NCBI RefSeq assembly: GCF_018130785.1
Contig: NZ_JAFCJT010000003.1
Coordinates: 248,001 to 312,000, forward strand
Source: Bradyrhizobium liaoningense
GTDB taxonomy: Bacteria; Pseudomonadota; Alphaproteobacteria; Rhizobiales; Xanthobacteraceae
Length of the DNA stretch: 64,000 nt
Direction: 5' to 3'
This document shows positions 18,463 through 27,037 of the stretch, piece by piece; position 1 is the first letter of the stretch, and each line of letters begins with the position of its first letter. The translations under genes were made by a program, and so were the position numbers. Under the pieces are notes generated by a model. That model ran no database searches. It was given only the letters and a program-made list of their open reading frames with translations, and was not told the DNA's origin.

Positions 18463-20691
18463 TTATCGCGCCGTGCCCGACAGGGCAGACCGCAGCATCG
18501 CGGCAAGATCCTGCCGCCGGAACGGCTTGGTCAGAATGCGTGCGTCGTCGACCCCGTCGGGCGTCTTGACGGGATTTTGGGTGTAGCCCGAGGTGAAGAG
18601 CACCTTGAGCCCGGGCCGCAGGCCGGTCGCTTGCCTGGCAAGCTCCTGCCCGAACATGCCGCCCGGCATCACGACGTCGGTGAACAGCAGGTCGATGTCG
18701 CCGGGGCACCGCAACAATGCGAGAGCCGCGGGGCCGTTCGACGCCGTGATGACACGATAGCCGAGCGTCTTCAGCTCGTTCTCGACATAAGCCCGAACCA
18801 TGTCGTCGTCCTCGACGACAAGAATGGTCTCGCTTCCGCTGGGAGCGACGATCCGTTCCGCGGGTGACGGATGCTCGTTTGGCGGCGTTGCAAGGCGGGG
18901 AAAGAACAGCCTGACGACGCTGCCTTGTCCCGGTTCGGATTGCATCTGCACGACGCCGCCGGATTGCCGTACAAATCCGTAGACCATGCTCAGGCCGAGC
19001 CCGGTGCCCTTGCCGACCTCTTTGGTGGTGAAGAACGGCTCGAACGCCCGGCTCGCCACCTCGGCGGTCATTCCGCTGCCGGTGTCAGCCACGGCCACCA
19101 TGACGTAGTCGCCCGGCCGCGGCTCGCCGTTGACGTCCAGGTCGGATTCACCGAGCGAGGTGTTGCGCGCCTCGATCGTCAGCTTGCCGCCGAGCGGCAT
19201 GACGTCGCGCGCGTTGAGCACGAGATTGAGCAGCGCAGTTGTCAGCTGGCCGGGATCGACGCTGGTCAGCCACACATCCGGTTCGAGCACGAAGGTGCAT
19301 TCGATGTGCTCGCCCAGGGGGCGGCGCAACAGCTGCTCCATCTCGCGAATCTTCCCGGCGATGTCGATGTCTCGCGGCCGGAGCGGCTGCTTGCGCGCAA
19401 AGGCGAGCAGGCTCCGCGTCAGGTCGGAGCCCCGCTCGGCGGCGGTCGCGATGTCGTTGGCGATCCGGTGCAATTCCTTGTTGCCGGCCAGCCTGTCGGC
19501 AAGATGCTCCGAATTGCCGAGAATGACGGTCAGGAGGTTGTTGAAGTCGTGCGCCACGCCGCCGGTGAGCTGGCCCATGGCTTCCATCTTCTGGGATTGG
19601 CTGAGCTTGTGGCTGAGGTCGGCGATGGCGGCGCGTTGCTGCTCGAGCGACTCGGCGGTGCCGTTGAGCAGCGTCATCAATCGGCCCAGCTCGCCGCCCG
19701 GGTGGGGCGGCGGAATTCGCGCGCTGAGATCTCCGAGCCCAAGTTTCTTCGCCATGGTGGCGAGACGTCCGACCTGGCGCCCGACGCTCACGGTTGCAAG
19801 GATCCAGACGGCCGCGAGCAGCAGCAGCGAGGCCACCGCGAGCATCGCCATATCCTCGTAGAGCCGGCGATTTGCCGCCGCGACCAGTCCGTCCTTGGAC
19901 CGTCCGACCATGATGTAGAGGCCGGCATCGCGGGTCGAAGGCGAGCGGGCTACGGCCCAGACCTGCGTGCGGCCCTCGCGATCGGTCACTTCCTGAAACG
20001 TCTTCCGATCAGGATCCGTCGCGAAGCGGAACAGGTCGGATCCCGCAATCGATGCGCCGACGGGCTCCGTCCAGCCTCCTCCCGAGGGAGCGACGAGGAC
20101 GGTGCCCTTGCCGTCGATGAGCAGGATCTCCTTCTCGGCGAGCAGCCGCTTGTGGTGATGCTCCGCGAATTTGCGCAGGTTGAACGACGCGAGCAGGATC
20201 AATTTCAAGGCGCCTGCGTCCGATCGCACCGGGTATGCGATCTGGAGCACCGATATTCCGGTCAGCCGGCCGAATACCGGCTCGAGCGCGATGCCGCGCG
20301 ACGCCAGGGCCTGCTTGAAATAGGCGCGATCCCGGAGGTCGAGCGTGCGGTTGGTCCGCAGCGAATCGCAGAACAGGCTACCGTCGGGATCGATGGTCAA
20401 TATCCCGGTGAACTGTGGGTATTCCTCGCGCACTTCCGACAGGAACGCCGAGCACGCCGCCTTGTCGCGCGTGTCGAGATCGCGTGCACGGGCCAGACCA
20501 TAGTGAAGCTGGGCGGTGCCCTGAATCTTCTCGTCCAGATCGCTTGCAATGTTGTCGGCCGATGCGGCCAGATTGGCCAGGGCCGCGTTGATTTCGCTGC
20601 TCCGGTTCTGCACGAAACGCAGCCCGACGAGGATGGCCGGCACCAGCATGGCCGCGATGACGAGTATCAGTAGCCGGGTACGCAAGCTCAT
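18463..20691 (-). CDS. Hybrid sensor histidine kinase with dCache sensor domain
   Basis: A 742-residue inner-membrane kinase. Order: transmembrane helix (LLILVIAAMLVPAILVGLRF), periplasmic double-Cache region to about residue 275 (GILTIDPDGSLFCDSLR, RDRAYFKQALASRG), second helix (LAVASLLLLAAVWILATVSV), HAMP (LATMAKKLGLGDLSARIPPP), HisKA with phospho-His381 in VAHDFNNLL, HATPase_c (VADTGSGM, GKGTGLGLSMVYGF), and a C-terminal receiver with Asp672 in LFTDVVMPG. No response-regulator gene is adjacent; the closest single-domain receiver is 17 kb away at 37706. The signal is probably a small extracellular ligand. Confidence 0.93.
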   Translation of the reverse strand: MSLRTRLLILVIAAMLVPAILVGLRFVQNRSSEINAALANLAASADNIASDLDEKIQGTAQLHYGLARARDLDTRDKAACSAFLSEVREEYPQFTGILTIDPDGSLFCDSLRTNRTLDLRDRAYFKQALASRGIALEPVFGRLTGISVLQIAYPVRSDAGALKLILLASFNLRKFAEHHHKRLLAEKEILLIDGKGTVLVAPSGGGWTEPVGASIAGSDLFRFATDPDRKTFQEVTDREGRTQVWAVARSPSTRDAGLYIMVGRSKDGLVAAANRRLYEDMAMLAVASLLLLAAVWILATVSVGRQVGRLATMAKKLGLGDLSARIPPPHPGGELGRLMTLLNGTAESLEQQRAAIADLSHKLSQSQKMEAMGQLTGGVAHDFNNLLTVILGNSEHLADRLAGNKELHRIANDIATAAERGSDLTRSLLAFARKQPLRPRDIDIAGKIREMEQLLRRPLGEHIECTFVLEPDVWLTSVDPGQLTTALLNLVLNARDVMPLGGKLTIEARNTSLGESDLDVNGEPRPGDYVMVAVADTGSGMTAEVASRAFEPFFTTKEVGKGTGLGLSMVYGFVRQSGGVVQMQSEPGQGSVVRLFFPRLATPPNEHPSPAERIVAPSGSETILVVEDDDMVRAYVENELKTLGYRVITASNGPAALALLRCPGDIDLLFTDVVMPGGMFGQELARQATGLRPGLKVLFTSGYTQNPVKTPDGVDDARILTKPFRRQDLAAMLRSALSGTAR

Positions 20692-20989
20692 CGGTCGGGC
20701 GGTCCAATCTGGTCATCGCGCGTGCTGGTTCGAGCATGCAATCTGCGGCACCACCCTCCGCTCAGTCCATAGCCATCGCGCCGAAAAAGCTCCCGCGGGG
20801 AAAGATTTCGGCCGCGCACATCATGTTTGAGTCCCGGAAGGTTCGCCCGCGGGGCCCTGTAGGACTGGCGTCGGGGCTCCCGGGATACCGTCATCCCGCA
20901 ATCAACTCGCGCGTGCGCGCAGGCGGCGAGGGCGCTAATATCGAGGTCGCGCACGACGGAGATCGTGCCGGCGACGAGGAGGAAGCCGA

Positions 20990-21760
20990 ATGTCGATCTC
21001 GGGGAAAGTCGATCCAGTGGTGCGGCCGGTGGCGGCGACCGACATCGCCGAGGCGCTGGTCGAGGGTTTGCGTGATTTCCAGGCGCTGCCGCTCTACGGG
21101 CTCTGCTTCGGCGCGCTCTACGCAGGCGGTGGCATCGCCATCATGCTGTGCCTCACCGCCTTCGGCATGGTCTATCTCGTCTATCCCCTGGCGGCAGGCT
21201 TCGCGTTGATCGGGCCGTTCGTGGCGATCGGCCTTTACGAAATCAGCCGTCGCCGCGAGCGCGGCGAGCCGGTCTCCTTCGCCGCGATCTGGTCGGCGAT
21301 ACGCGCGCGCAGCGAGATCGGCTGGATGGGCTTCGTCACGCTGTTCGTGTTCGTGATCTGGATGTACCAGGTGCGGCTCCTGATCGCGCTGCTGCTCGGC
21401 CTGCATGCTTCGTTCTCGAGTCTTCAGGAATTCATGACGGTGGTGCTGACCACGAATGAAGGCCTGTTGTTCCTCGCCATCGGCAACGCGGTCGGCGCCG
21501 CGCTCTCGCTGATCCTGTTCTCGCTGACGGTGGTGTCGTTTCCGTTGCTGCTCGACCGCGAGGTCGATTTCGTCACCGCCATGGTGACGAGCGTGCGTGC
21601 GGTGGTGACCAGCCCGCTGCCGATGATCTCGTGGGCTGCCGTGATCGTGATGCTGCTGATCGTCTCGGCGCTGCCGTATTTTCTCGGGCTGATCGTGACG
21701 CTGCCCGTGCTCGGGCACGCGACATGGCATCTTTATCGGCGGCTGGTGGTGCCGGTGTAA
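20990..21760 (+). CDS. DUF2189-family integral membrane protein
   Basis: A 256-residue protein with about six hydrophobic segments, starting with LCFGALYAGGGIAIMLCLTA and ending with MISWAAVIVMLLIVSALPYF. The combination of an N-terminal amphipathic VRPVAATDIAEALVEGLRDF and GPFVAIGLYEISRRRERGEP is typical of DUF2189, which belongs to the group of cytochrome-c-oxidase-associated or YIP-like membrane proteins of unknown role. It is alone on the plus strand. The start is the ATG after GAGGAAGCCGA. Confidence 0.85.
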   Translation: MSISGKVDPVVRPVAATDIAEALVEGLRDFQALPLYGLCFGALYAGGGIAIMLCLTAFGMVYLVYPLAAGFALIGPFVAIGLYEISRRRERGEPVSFAAIWSAIRARSEIGWMGFVTLFVFVIWMYQVRLLIALLLGLHASFSSLQEFMTVVLTTNEGLLFLAIGNAVGAALSLILFSLTVVSFPLLLDREVDFVTAMVTSVRAVVTSPLPMISWAAVIVMLLIVSALPYFLGLIVTLPVLGHATWHLYRRLVVPV

Positions 21761-21802
21761 GGTCGTCGCCTCTGTTGCTTTCGCTCTCCCCTTGGGGATG
21801 TC

Positions 21803-21881
21803 GTAGGGTGGGCAAAACGAAGCGTGCCCACCATTCAGAAAGATGGTGGGCACGGCGCAAGTGCGCCTTTGCCCACCCTGC
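21803..21881. repeat. Dispersed palindromic repeat (GTAGGGTGGGCAAAG type), copy 2
   Basis: Same family as 10583-10671: arms gtagggtgggcaaaac and ctttgcccaccctgc with the inner pair gtgcccaccatt / agatggtgggcac. It lies between the convergent DUF2189 and SRPBCC genes. Confidence 0.85.
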
Positions 21882-21914
21882 GATTCCGAGTTTGCGGAGA
21901 CAGACCCGTCTCGC

Positions 21915-22427
21915 TCACGGCGTCTTGATCCCCATCGCCTTCAGCGCATCCAGCATCCGCTGCGGCGGGCCCATCTTGACGACCAGCGGCTTGCCTGTCT
22001 CGAGCACGCTCTTGAGGCTGGAGAGGATCGCAGGCCAGCCCGAGCGTCCGCCTGCAAGAATGTCATCGCTGAGCGGACGATCATGGCCTTCGCTCATGGT
22101 GAGCCGGACCGCCTCGCCAGCCGGCTCTATCTCGTAGGTAACGAGGGTCGGTCCGAGCTTCTCGATCAGCTCGGGCCAGTTGACGTTGAAGGTGACCGAG
22201 AGCTTTCGCGGCGGATCGTATGCGAGCACCTCGCCGCTGATGTGCAGGGCGCCATCGGGCGTGCGCACGATGAACGCGCCGCCAAGGCGCGGCTCGACCT
22301 CGACGGTATTGCCGAAGAAGTACTGCTTGCTGAACTCGGCCGAAGTCAGCGCCTCCCACACCTTCTCCGGCGTCGCAGCGATGTAGATGGTGTAGACCGT
22401 CAGCGGCTTGAACTGATCGATGTTCAT
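21915..22427 (-). CDS. SRPBCC (AHSA1-like) protein, second copy
   Basis: A 170-residue START/Bet v1-fold protein of the AHSA1 group. The N-terminus TVYTIYIAATPEKVWEALTS is the diagnostic first strand and helix, followed by VEVEPRLGGAFIVRTPDG and the long C-terminal helix region GWPAILSSLKSVLETGKPLV. It overlaps the preceding SRPBCC gene by four bases (ATGA). Together with the ArsR gene it forms a three-gene operon. The fold binds hydrophobic ligands; the ligand here is unknown. Confidence 0.9.
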   Translation of the reverse strand: MNIDQFKPLTVYTIYIAATPEKVWEALTSAEFSKQYFFGNTVEVEPRLGGAFIVRTPDGALHISGEVLAYDPPRKLSVTFNVNWPELIEKLGPTLVTYEIEPAGEAVRLTMSEGHDRPLSDDILAGGRSGWPAILSSLKSVLETGKPLVVKMGPPQRMLDALKAMGIKTP

Positions 22428-22894
22428 TTTGCGTCGAATCCCTTGTTGAGCGCGCTGCGGGGAATAGCCAGTACTTTGCCTCTCTCAAGCAGGCTCTTGA
22501 GCCCGGACAGGATCGCCGGCCAGCCGTTGGAGACGGCGCCGAGATATTTGCCGCCCTCGACGAAGCCGTCATGCAACACGGTCAAACGCACGAGCGGGCC
22601 GAACGGTTCGATGGTGAAGACGACGCGAGATATCGGCTCGCCGCGCAGTTCCTCGTATTTCTGGTGCTTGAAGCTGTAGGACAGGCGGCGCGGCGGATCG
22701 GCCTCCAGAATCTCGCCGGAATCGGTGACCTCGCCGTCGAGCGTCAGCGCGAAGGGCGAGCCGACCTTCCAGTCGGATCTGACCTCGGCGCCGAACCAGT
22801 ATTTCTTGGTGAACTCGCTCGACGTCAGCGCCTGCCACAGCTGCTCCGGCGTGGTCTCGATATAGCTCACATAGACGAATTGGGGCTTACTCAT
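22424..22894 (-). CDS. SRPBCC (AHSA1-like) protein, first copy
   Basis: A 156-residue AHSA1-type protein, similar to its downstream neighbour and probably a tandem duplicate. It opens with PQFVYVSYIETTPEQLWQAL, has the conserved TDSGEILEADPPRRLSYSF turn, and ends GWPAILSGLKSLLERGKVLA. The start at 22894 lies inside the last codons of the ArsR gene, an 8-base overlap that signals translational coupling. AHSA1-ArsR pairs are widespread in soil bacteria, but their physiological role is not settled. Confidence 0.9.
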   Translation of the reverse strand: MSKPQFVYVSYIETTPEQLWQALTSSEFTKKYWFGAEVRSDWKVGSPFALTLDGEVTDSGEILEADPPRRLSYSFKHQKYEELRGEPISRVVFTIEPFGPLVRLTVLHDGFVEGGKYLGAVSNGWPAILSGLKSLLERGKVLAIPRSALNKGFDAK

Positions 22895-23201
22895 CGCGCT
22901 TCTCCAATTGACGTTTCAACTCGCTGAGCGCGGCGAGCTTGCCGCGCTCGAATTTCCTGATCCAGCGTTCGCCGATCTGATGGATCGGCACCGGATTGAG
23001 GTAGTGCAGCTTCTCGCGGCCATGCCTGATGGTCGTGACCAGATTGGCCTCCTCGAGAATGACAAGGTGCTTGGTCACGGCCTGGCGCGTCATCGCGAGG
23101 CCGTCGCAGAGCTCGTTCAGCGTCTGGCCGTTTTTGGCGTGAAGCCTGTCCAGCAGCGACCGTCGTGACGCATCGGCGAGCGCTTTGAAGACCTCATCCA
23201 T
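22887..23201 (-). CDS. ArsR-family regulator of the SRPBCC operon
   Basis: A 104-residue winged-helix regulator: MDEVFKALADASRRSLLDRL, the recognition region LAMTRQAVTKHLVILEEANL, and the wing TTIRHGREKLHYLNPVPI. It lacks the metal-site Cys motifs of SmtB/ArsR, like other regulators paired with AHSA1 proteins. I chose the ATG at 23201 (MDEVFKAL); the upstream MPIIAV start is possible. It is the first gene of an overlapping ArsR-SRPBCC-SRPBCC operon. A palindrome 15 bases before the start is the likely autoregulatory operator. Confidence 0.93.
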   Translation of the reverse strand: MDEVFKALADASRRSLLDRLHAKNGQTLNELCDGLAMTRQAVTKHLVILEEANLVTTIRHGREKLHYLNPVPIHQIGERWIRKFERGKLAALSELKRQLEKRDE

Positions 23202-23215
23202 GACGGCGATAATAG

Positions 23216-23231
23216 GCAACCAAATGGTTGC
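23216..23231. promoter_or_regulatory. Probable ArsR operator
   Basis: GCAACC-AAAT-GGTTGC is a perfect inverted repeat 15 bases before the ArsR start. CAACCAWWTGGTTG-like palindromes are what I expect before ArsR/AHSA1 operons. The spacing places it at the promoter or transcript start. Confidence 0.65.
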
Positions 23232-23317
23232 ATGTCAAGATGGTGTCTTTGGCGCCCGCAAATGGCTGTGCTAGCCTTGAAGCTCAGCCAACGCAGATTG
23301 GCTCCGGGAGGACTTTG

Positions 23318-24763
23318 ATGTTCCGTTGCGTCTTGACTGCTGCCGGCCTCGTTCTTTTTGCTTGCAGCACCGCGGCCCATGCGCAGAAGCAGACCATCGG
23401 CGCGCCGCCGGAAGCGTCCAACATGAAGCTGGTCGGCACCAACGACCTCCAGGCGCGCAGTGCGTACCAGCCGACCATCCACCATCAGGGCGATCGTTGG
23501 ATCGCCTATATCGGTCATCACGGTGGCACCGACGACGTGCCCGCGCCCGTCAACCCGATGACGGGGCAGGCCGAACCGAACGGAACGTCTATCGTCGACG
23601 TCACCGATCCCGCGCGTCCAAAATATCTGCGGCATTTGCCGGGACAGGAAGGCAAGTACGAATCCGGCGGCGCGCAGATGGTACGGGTTTGCGACGGCAA
23701 GTCGCTGCCGAAGGGCGATCCCAATGCGGTCTACATGCTCCGCACCTTCGGCAGCGAGGCGCATGAGATCTGGAACGTCGCCGATCCCGCAAATCCCGTG
23801 CTCATCACCCGCATCGGCGGCCTGAAGGACACGCACAAGAGCTGGTGGGAGTGCGACACCGGTGTTGCCTTCCTCGTCTCCGGCGCGCCGGACTGGCGCA
23901 CGCGGCGCATGACGCAAATCTACGACCTCAGCGATCCCGCGCATCCGCAGAAAATCCGCGACTTTGGCTTGCCCGGCCAGGAGCCCGGCTCGACCGGCGC
24001 CGTGCCGACCGAATTGCACGGACCGATCTCGACCGGGCCCAATGGCAATCGCGTGTTCTTCGGCTACGGCACCAACAAGGGCGGAATCTTGCAGATCGTC
24101 GACCGCGAGAAGCTCTTGAGCGGACCGAAGGAGCCGACGCCGGACAATCTGCGCTTTCCCGAGATTTCGCGCATGCCGATGTCCGCCTTCAACGGCGCGC
24201 ACACGACGTTTCCGATGCTCGACATGCCCGTCGCCGAATTCGCCGAGGACAAGGACGGCAAGACCCGCGACATCGTCATGATCGTCGACGAGGCGATTTT
24301 GAACGAATGCGGCGAGGCGCGGCAGATGGTGTGGTTCGCCGACGTCACCACCGAGACGCGGCCGATGATGATCTCGAGCTACACCGTGCCGGAGGCGAGC
24401 GGACAGTTCTGCCAGCGCGGCGGCCGCTTCGGCTCGCATTCCTCCAACGAGAGCATGGCGCCGGTCTATTACAAGAAGATGGCCTTCATCGCCTTCTTCA
24501 ATGCCGGTGTGCGCGCGCTCGACATCCGCGACCCCTATCATCCGAAGGAGGTCGGCTATTTCATCCCCGCGATCACGAAGGCCACCGACAAGCGCTGCAT
24601 TCCCATCGAGGGCGGCGAGCGCTGCAAGGTCGCGATCCAGACCAACAATGTCGAGACGGATGATCGCGGCTACATCTACATCGTCGACCGCGCCAACACC
24701 GGCCTGCACATCCTCGAGCTGACCGGACCGGCGCGCGCGGCCGCCGGTCTGCCGAGGACCTGA
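23318..24763 (+). CDS. Secreted LVIVD-repeat beta-propeller protein
   Basis: A 481-residue exported protein. The signal peptide (CVLTAAGLVLFACSTAAHAQ) is cleaved after AHAQ. At least five propeller-type repeats follow the pattern x-V-x-D-x-x-D-P-x-x-P: SIVDVTDPARPKYLRHLPG, EIWNVADPANPVLITRIGG, QIYDLSDPAHPQKIRDFG, WFADVTTETRPMMISSYTV and ALDIRDPYHPKEVGYFIP. These match the LVIVD repeat family. Probably periplasmic or extracellular; a binding or scaffold role is inferred. ATG at 23318 is preceded by GGGAGGA. The next gene starts two bases after its stop codon. Confidence 0.88.
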   Translation: MFRCVLTAAGLVLFACSTAAHAQKQTIGAPPEASNMKLVGTNDLQARSAYQPTIHHQGDRWIAYIGHHGGTDDVPAPVNPMTGQAEPNGTSIVDVTDPARPKYLRHLPGQEGKYESGGAQMVRVCDGKSLPKGDPNAVYMLRTFGSEAHEIWNVADPANPVLITRIGGLKDTHKSWWECDTGVAFLVSGAPDWRTRRMTQIYDLSDPAHPQKIRDFGLPGQEPGSTGAVPTELHGPISTGPNGNRVFFGYGTNKGGILQIVDREKLLSGPKEPTPDNLRFPEISRMPMSAFNGAHTTFPMLDMPVAEFAEDKDGKTRDIVMIVDEAILNECGEARQMVWFADVTTETRPMMISSYTVPEASGQFCQRGGRFGSHSSNESMAPVYYKKMAFIAFFNAGVRALDIRDPYHPKEVGYFIPAITKATDKRCIPIEGGERCKVAIQTNNVETDDRGYIYIVDRANTGLHILELTGPARAAAGLPRT

Positions 24764-24765
24764 CG

Positions 24766-25302
24766 ATGCGGTGCGGAGCGGCGATCGTGGCTGTCGTGAT
24801 CGCGCTCGGTGTATCCGGTGTCGGGACCTATCGGCTTGCGCCAGCGGCGGAATCGGCACGCTGGCGCGAAATCGCCTGGCCGTTCCCGCGCGACGGCTGG
24901 CCCTCCGGCCGCGCGTTCCGCTGCGACGGTGCCTGCGCGGGCACCGAGCTCTACGTGCGCGCCAAGCGCGGCTTCTGCAATTGCGACCGCGGCGTCGCCG
25001 ACGACGATGAGGTCGATCGGGTTGCCGACATCGATCTGATCAGCCCGCGCTTTGCCGCCGTCGCTCCAGGTGAGGAGGTGGGTCTTGGCGAGATGCGCGG
25101 CCGTGCCAGGCGCTATGATCTCGATCTGTCCGACGGGGCACGTCACGCCGCGATCGGCATCGCCGTCTCGCGCCGCTGCGATCTCTTCGTCGCTGCGGCC
25201 CAGGGGCGTGGCGAAGCAAGCGCCGTGCAGCGTGCGGCGCTGGCGTTCCTGGAGACGCCGGAGATGAAGGTATGGGCGACGGCAGCGCTGGACGGAGAGT
25301 GA
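24766..25302 (+). CDS. Exported or membrane-anchored protein of unknown function
   Basis: A 178-residue protein with an N-terminal hydrophobic segment (AAIVAVVIALGVSGVGTYRL) acting as a signal peptide or anchor. The mature part has a Cys cluster, FRCDGACAG followed by GFCNC, and a later single Cys (RRCDLF). No named family recognised. It starts two bases after the LVIVD-repeat gene stops, so the two are surely co-transcribed and may form a periplasmic pair. The cysteines could make disulfides or bind a metal. Confidence 0.8.
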   Translation: MRCGAAIVAVVIALGVSGVGTYRLAPAAESARWREIAWPFPRDGWPSGRAFRCDGACAGTELYVRAKRGFCNCDRGVADDDEVDRVADIDLISPRFAAVAPGEEVGLGEMRGRARRYDLDLSDGARHAAIGIAVSRRCDLFVAAAQGRGEASAVQRAALAFLETPEMKVWATAALDGE

Positions 25303-25347
25303 GTGTCATGCATTAATGCGCCAAACCGCACTCAGCGAGTCCTCCCC

Positions 25348-25968
25348 ATGATGTCCATGCAAGCCTATTTCGCCTTCGTCGCCGCCTGCATTGCGCTGGC
25401 CTTGCTGCCGGGGCCGATCGTGACCCTCGTCATCGCCAACGGGCTGCGCCACGGCACGCGCGCGGCGCTGACCAACATTCTCGGCGTGCAGATGGGGCTG
25501 TTGATCGTGATTGGCATCCTCGCGGTCGGCCTCACCTCGCTCATGGCGACAATGGGCTATTGGTTCGACTGGGTGCGCTTCGCAGGCGCGGCCTATCTGG
25601 TCTGGCTCGGCATCAAGCTGATCCGCGCTCCGGTTGAAGGCGTCGACACCGACGCGCCTCCGCCTCCCCCTCGCGGCGGCTTTCTCTTGCAGGGCTTCGT
25701 CGTGGCGTTGTCGAACCCGAAGCTGCTGGTGTTCTTCGGCGCGTTCATTCCGCAATTTATGGACATGAGCAAGGATCACCTGTCGCAGGTCCTGGTGCTC
25801 GGAATCACCTTCATGGTGCTTGCCGGCCTGACGGACGGAATCTACGCGCTGCTTGCCGGTCAGGTCCGCGGCTTTTTCTCGGCGCGCCGCACCCGCTTGG
25901 TGTCGCGCGTCTCCGGCGGCTTCATGATCGGCGGCGGCATCTGGCTGGCGCTCATCCGGGCCAAATAA
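25348..25968 (+). CDS. LysE/RhtB-family amino-acid exporter
   Basis: A 206-residue inner-membrane exporter with about six helices. The diagnostic first segment is ALALLPGPIVTLVIANGLRH and the second TNILGVQMGLLIVIGILAVG; AGAAYLVWLGIKLIR and GFVVALSNPKLLVFFGAFIP follow. The start is one of the closely spaced ATGs at 25348, 25351 or 25357. It follows the Cys-containing gene by 45 bases and may share its transcript. Substrate unknown; threonine, homoserine lactone or leucine export are typical of the family. Confidence 0.92.
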   Translation: MMSMQAYFAFVAACIALALLPGPIVTLVIANGLRHGTRAALTNILGVQMGLLIVIGILAVGLTSLMATMGYWFDWVRFAGAAYLVWLGIKLIRAPVEGVDTDAPPPPPRGGFLLQGFVVALSNPKLLVFFGAFIPQFMDMSKDHLSQVLVLGITFMVLAGLTDGIYALLAGQVRGFFSARRTRLVSRVSGGFMIGGGIWLALIRAK

Positions 25969-26053
25969 CCCTTTCTCAAGCCGGTTCGCGCTTGAACCCT
26001 TCGCAGCGGCGATGCGTCCAATCGGGCATTGCCGCTGACGAAGGAATTTAGCC

Positions 26054-27037
26054 GTGCCCGATCTACCCTGGTTCGTCTATGCGATGCTGCTCGCACCGCT
26101 CGGGCTGTTATTGGTCGCCGCCGTTGTGAAGACCTGGCAGGCGCGCGAGGCGCGAAGCTGGCCACAGGCACCGGTGAAGGTTGTCCGTTCGGTCGCCGAG
26201 GTGCGCGAGGTCAGGGTGCCCGACAGCGACCGCAAGGAAGGCTATCGGCTCGAGAGCCGCAATTTTGCGAACGTGACTTACGAATATTCGGTCGGCGGCC
26301 GCAAGCTGAGCTGTAACCGCATCTCGATCGGCGAGGACCTCGGCAATTTCGAGGTCGCCGAGAAGCTCGCAAAATATCCCGCCGGCAGCATCGTCACCGT
26401 CTATTACAATCCCCGCCATCCCGATCAGGCCGTGCTCGAGCGCGACCTGCCCAAGGGGCTGTGGGGCTGCCTCGGCATCGGTACGGCTATCGTGCTTGGC
26501 ATCGTGTTCGGCTCGGCGTTCGGGCTCAGCCAGGCTTATGCCTATCTTGCGCACCACATCGGGCGGCCCGATCTTGCAGGCCTCGTCGTCGGCTTCGGCG
26601 CGTTCGGCCTCCTCATCGCGCTGATGGGGTATGCGGTGCTGCGGCAGGCGTCGAAGGCGGCGCGCTGGCCGGTGGTGCCGGGCACGATCAGGCTGTCGGG
26701 GATCGAGCACTATCTCGAGGCCAGCGAGCCGGGCGAGCGCCGCGGCACCGAGATATTCGGCAAGCGCGTGACCTACACCTATCGCTATCAGAACGTCAGC
26801 TACACCAATGAATGTGCGCGCGTCGCGGCCGGGACGCAGTCAGGGTCCGATGAGATGTTGCAGAAGCTGATGTCGCGCTACCAGCACGGCGCGACGGTCG
26901 AGGTGCGTGTCAATCCCGACAACCCGGCCGAGGCAACGCTCGATACAAGCGGCCCCGTCCGCATCGCCTGGGTGCTGTGGGGCATCGCCGCGATTTTCGC
27001 AGCGCTCGCGCTGTTCGTCGCGACGCGGGGCGGCTAA
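26054..27037 (+). CDS. Membrane protein with two DUF3592-like domains
   Basis: A 327-residue protein. Helices are near the N-terminus (FVYAMLLAPLGLLLVAAVVK), in the middle (two, around LGIGTAIVLGIVFGSAFGLS and LVVGFGAFGLLIALMGYAVL) and at the C-terminus (IAWVLWGIAAIFAALALFVA). Two extracytoplasmic or cytoplasmic beta-rich units share VTYEYSVGGRKLSCNRISIG / VTYTYRYQNVSYTNECARVA and the phrase TVxVxxNPxxPxxAxL, which is DUF3592. So it is an internal duplication. It ends overlapping the convergent amidohydrolase gene by four bases. Role unknown. Confidence 0.85.
   Translation: MPDLPWFVYAMLLAPLGLLLVAAVVKTWQAREARSWPQAPVKVVRSVAEVREVRVPDSDRKEGYRLESRNFANVTYEYSVGGRKLSCNRISIGEDLGNFEVAEKLAKYPAGSIVTVYYNPRHPDQAVLERDLPKGLWGCLGIGTAIVLGIVFGSAFGLSQAYAYLAHHIGRPDLAGLVVGFGAFGLLIALMGYAVLRQASKAARWPVVPGTIRLSGIEHYLEASEPGERRGTEIFGKRVTYTYRYQNVSYTNECARVAAGTQSGSDEMLQKLMSRYQHGATVEVRVNPDNPAEATLDTSGPVRIAWVLWGIAAIFAALALFVATRGG

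Noticed and set aside
18871..20673. A 600-codon plus-strand frame.
   Set aside because: Complete overlap with the well-supported hybrid histidine kinase on the other strand; composition is not protein-like.
20891..21853. A 320-codon minus-strand frame.
   Set aside because: Opposite the DUF2189 membrane protein and rich in His/Arg/Gln; shadow.
23117..24859. A 580-codon minus-strand frame.
   Set aside because: Opposite the LVIVD-repeat gene; low-complexity Arg/Asp/His composition.
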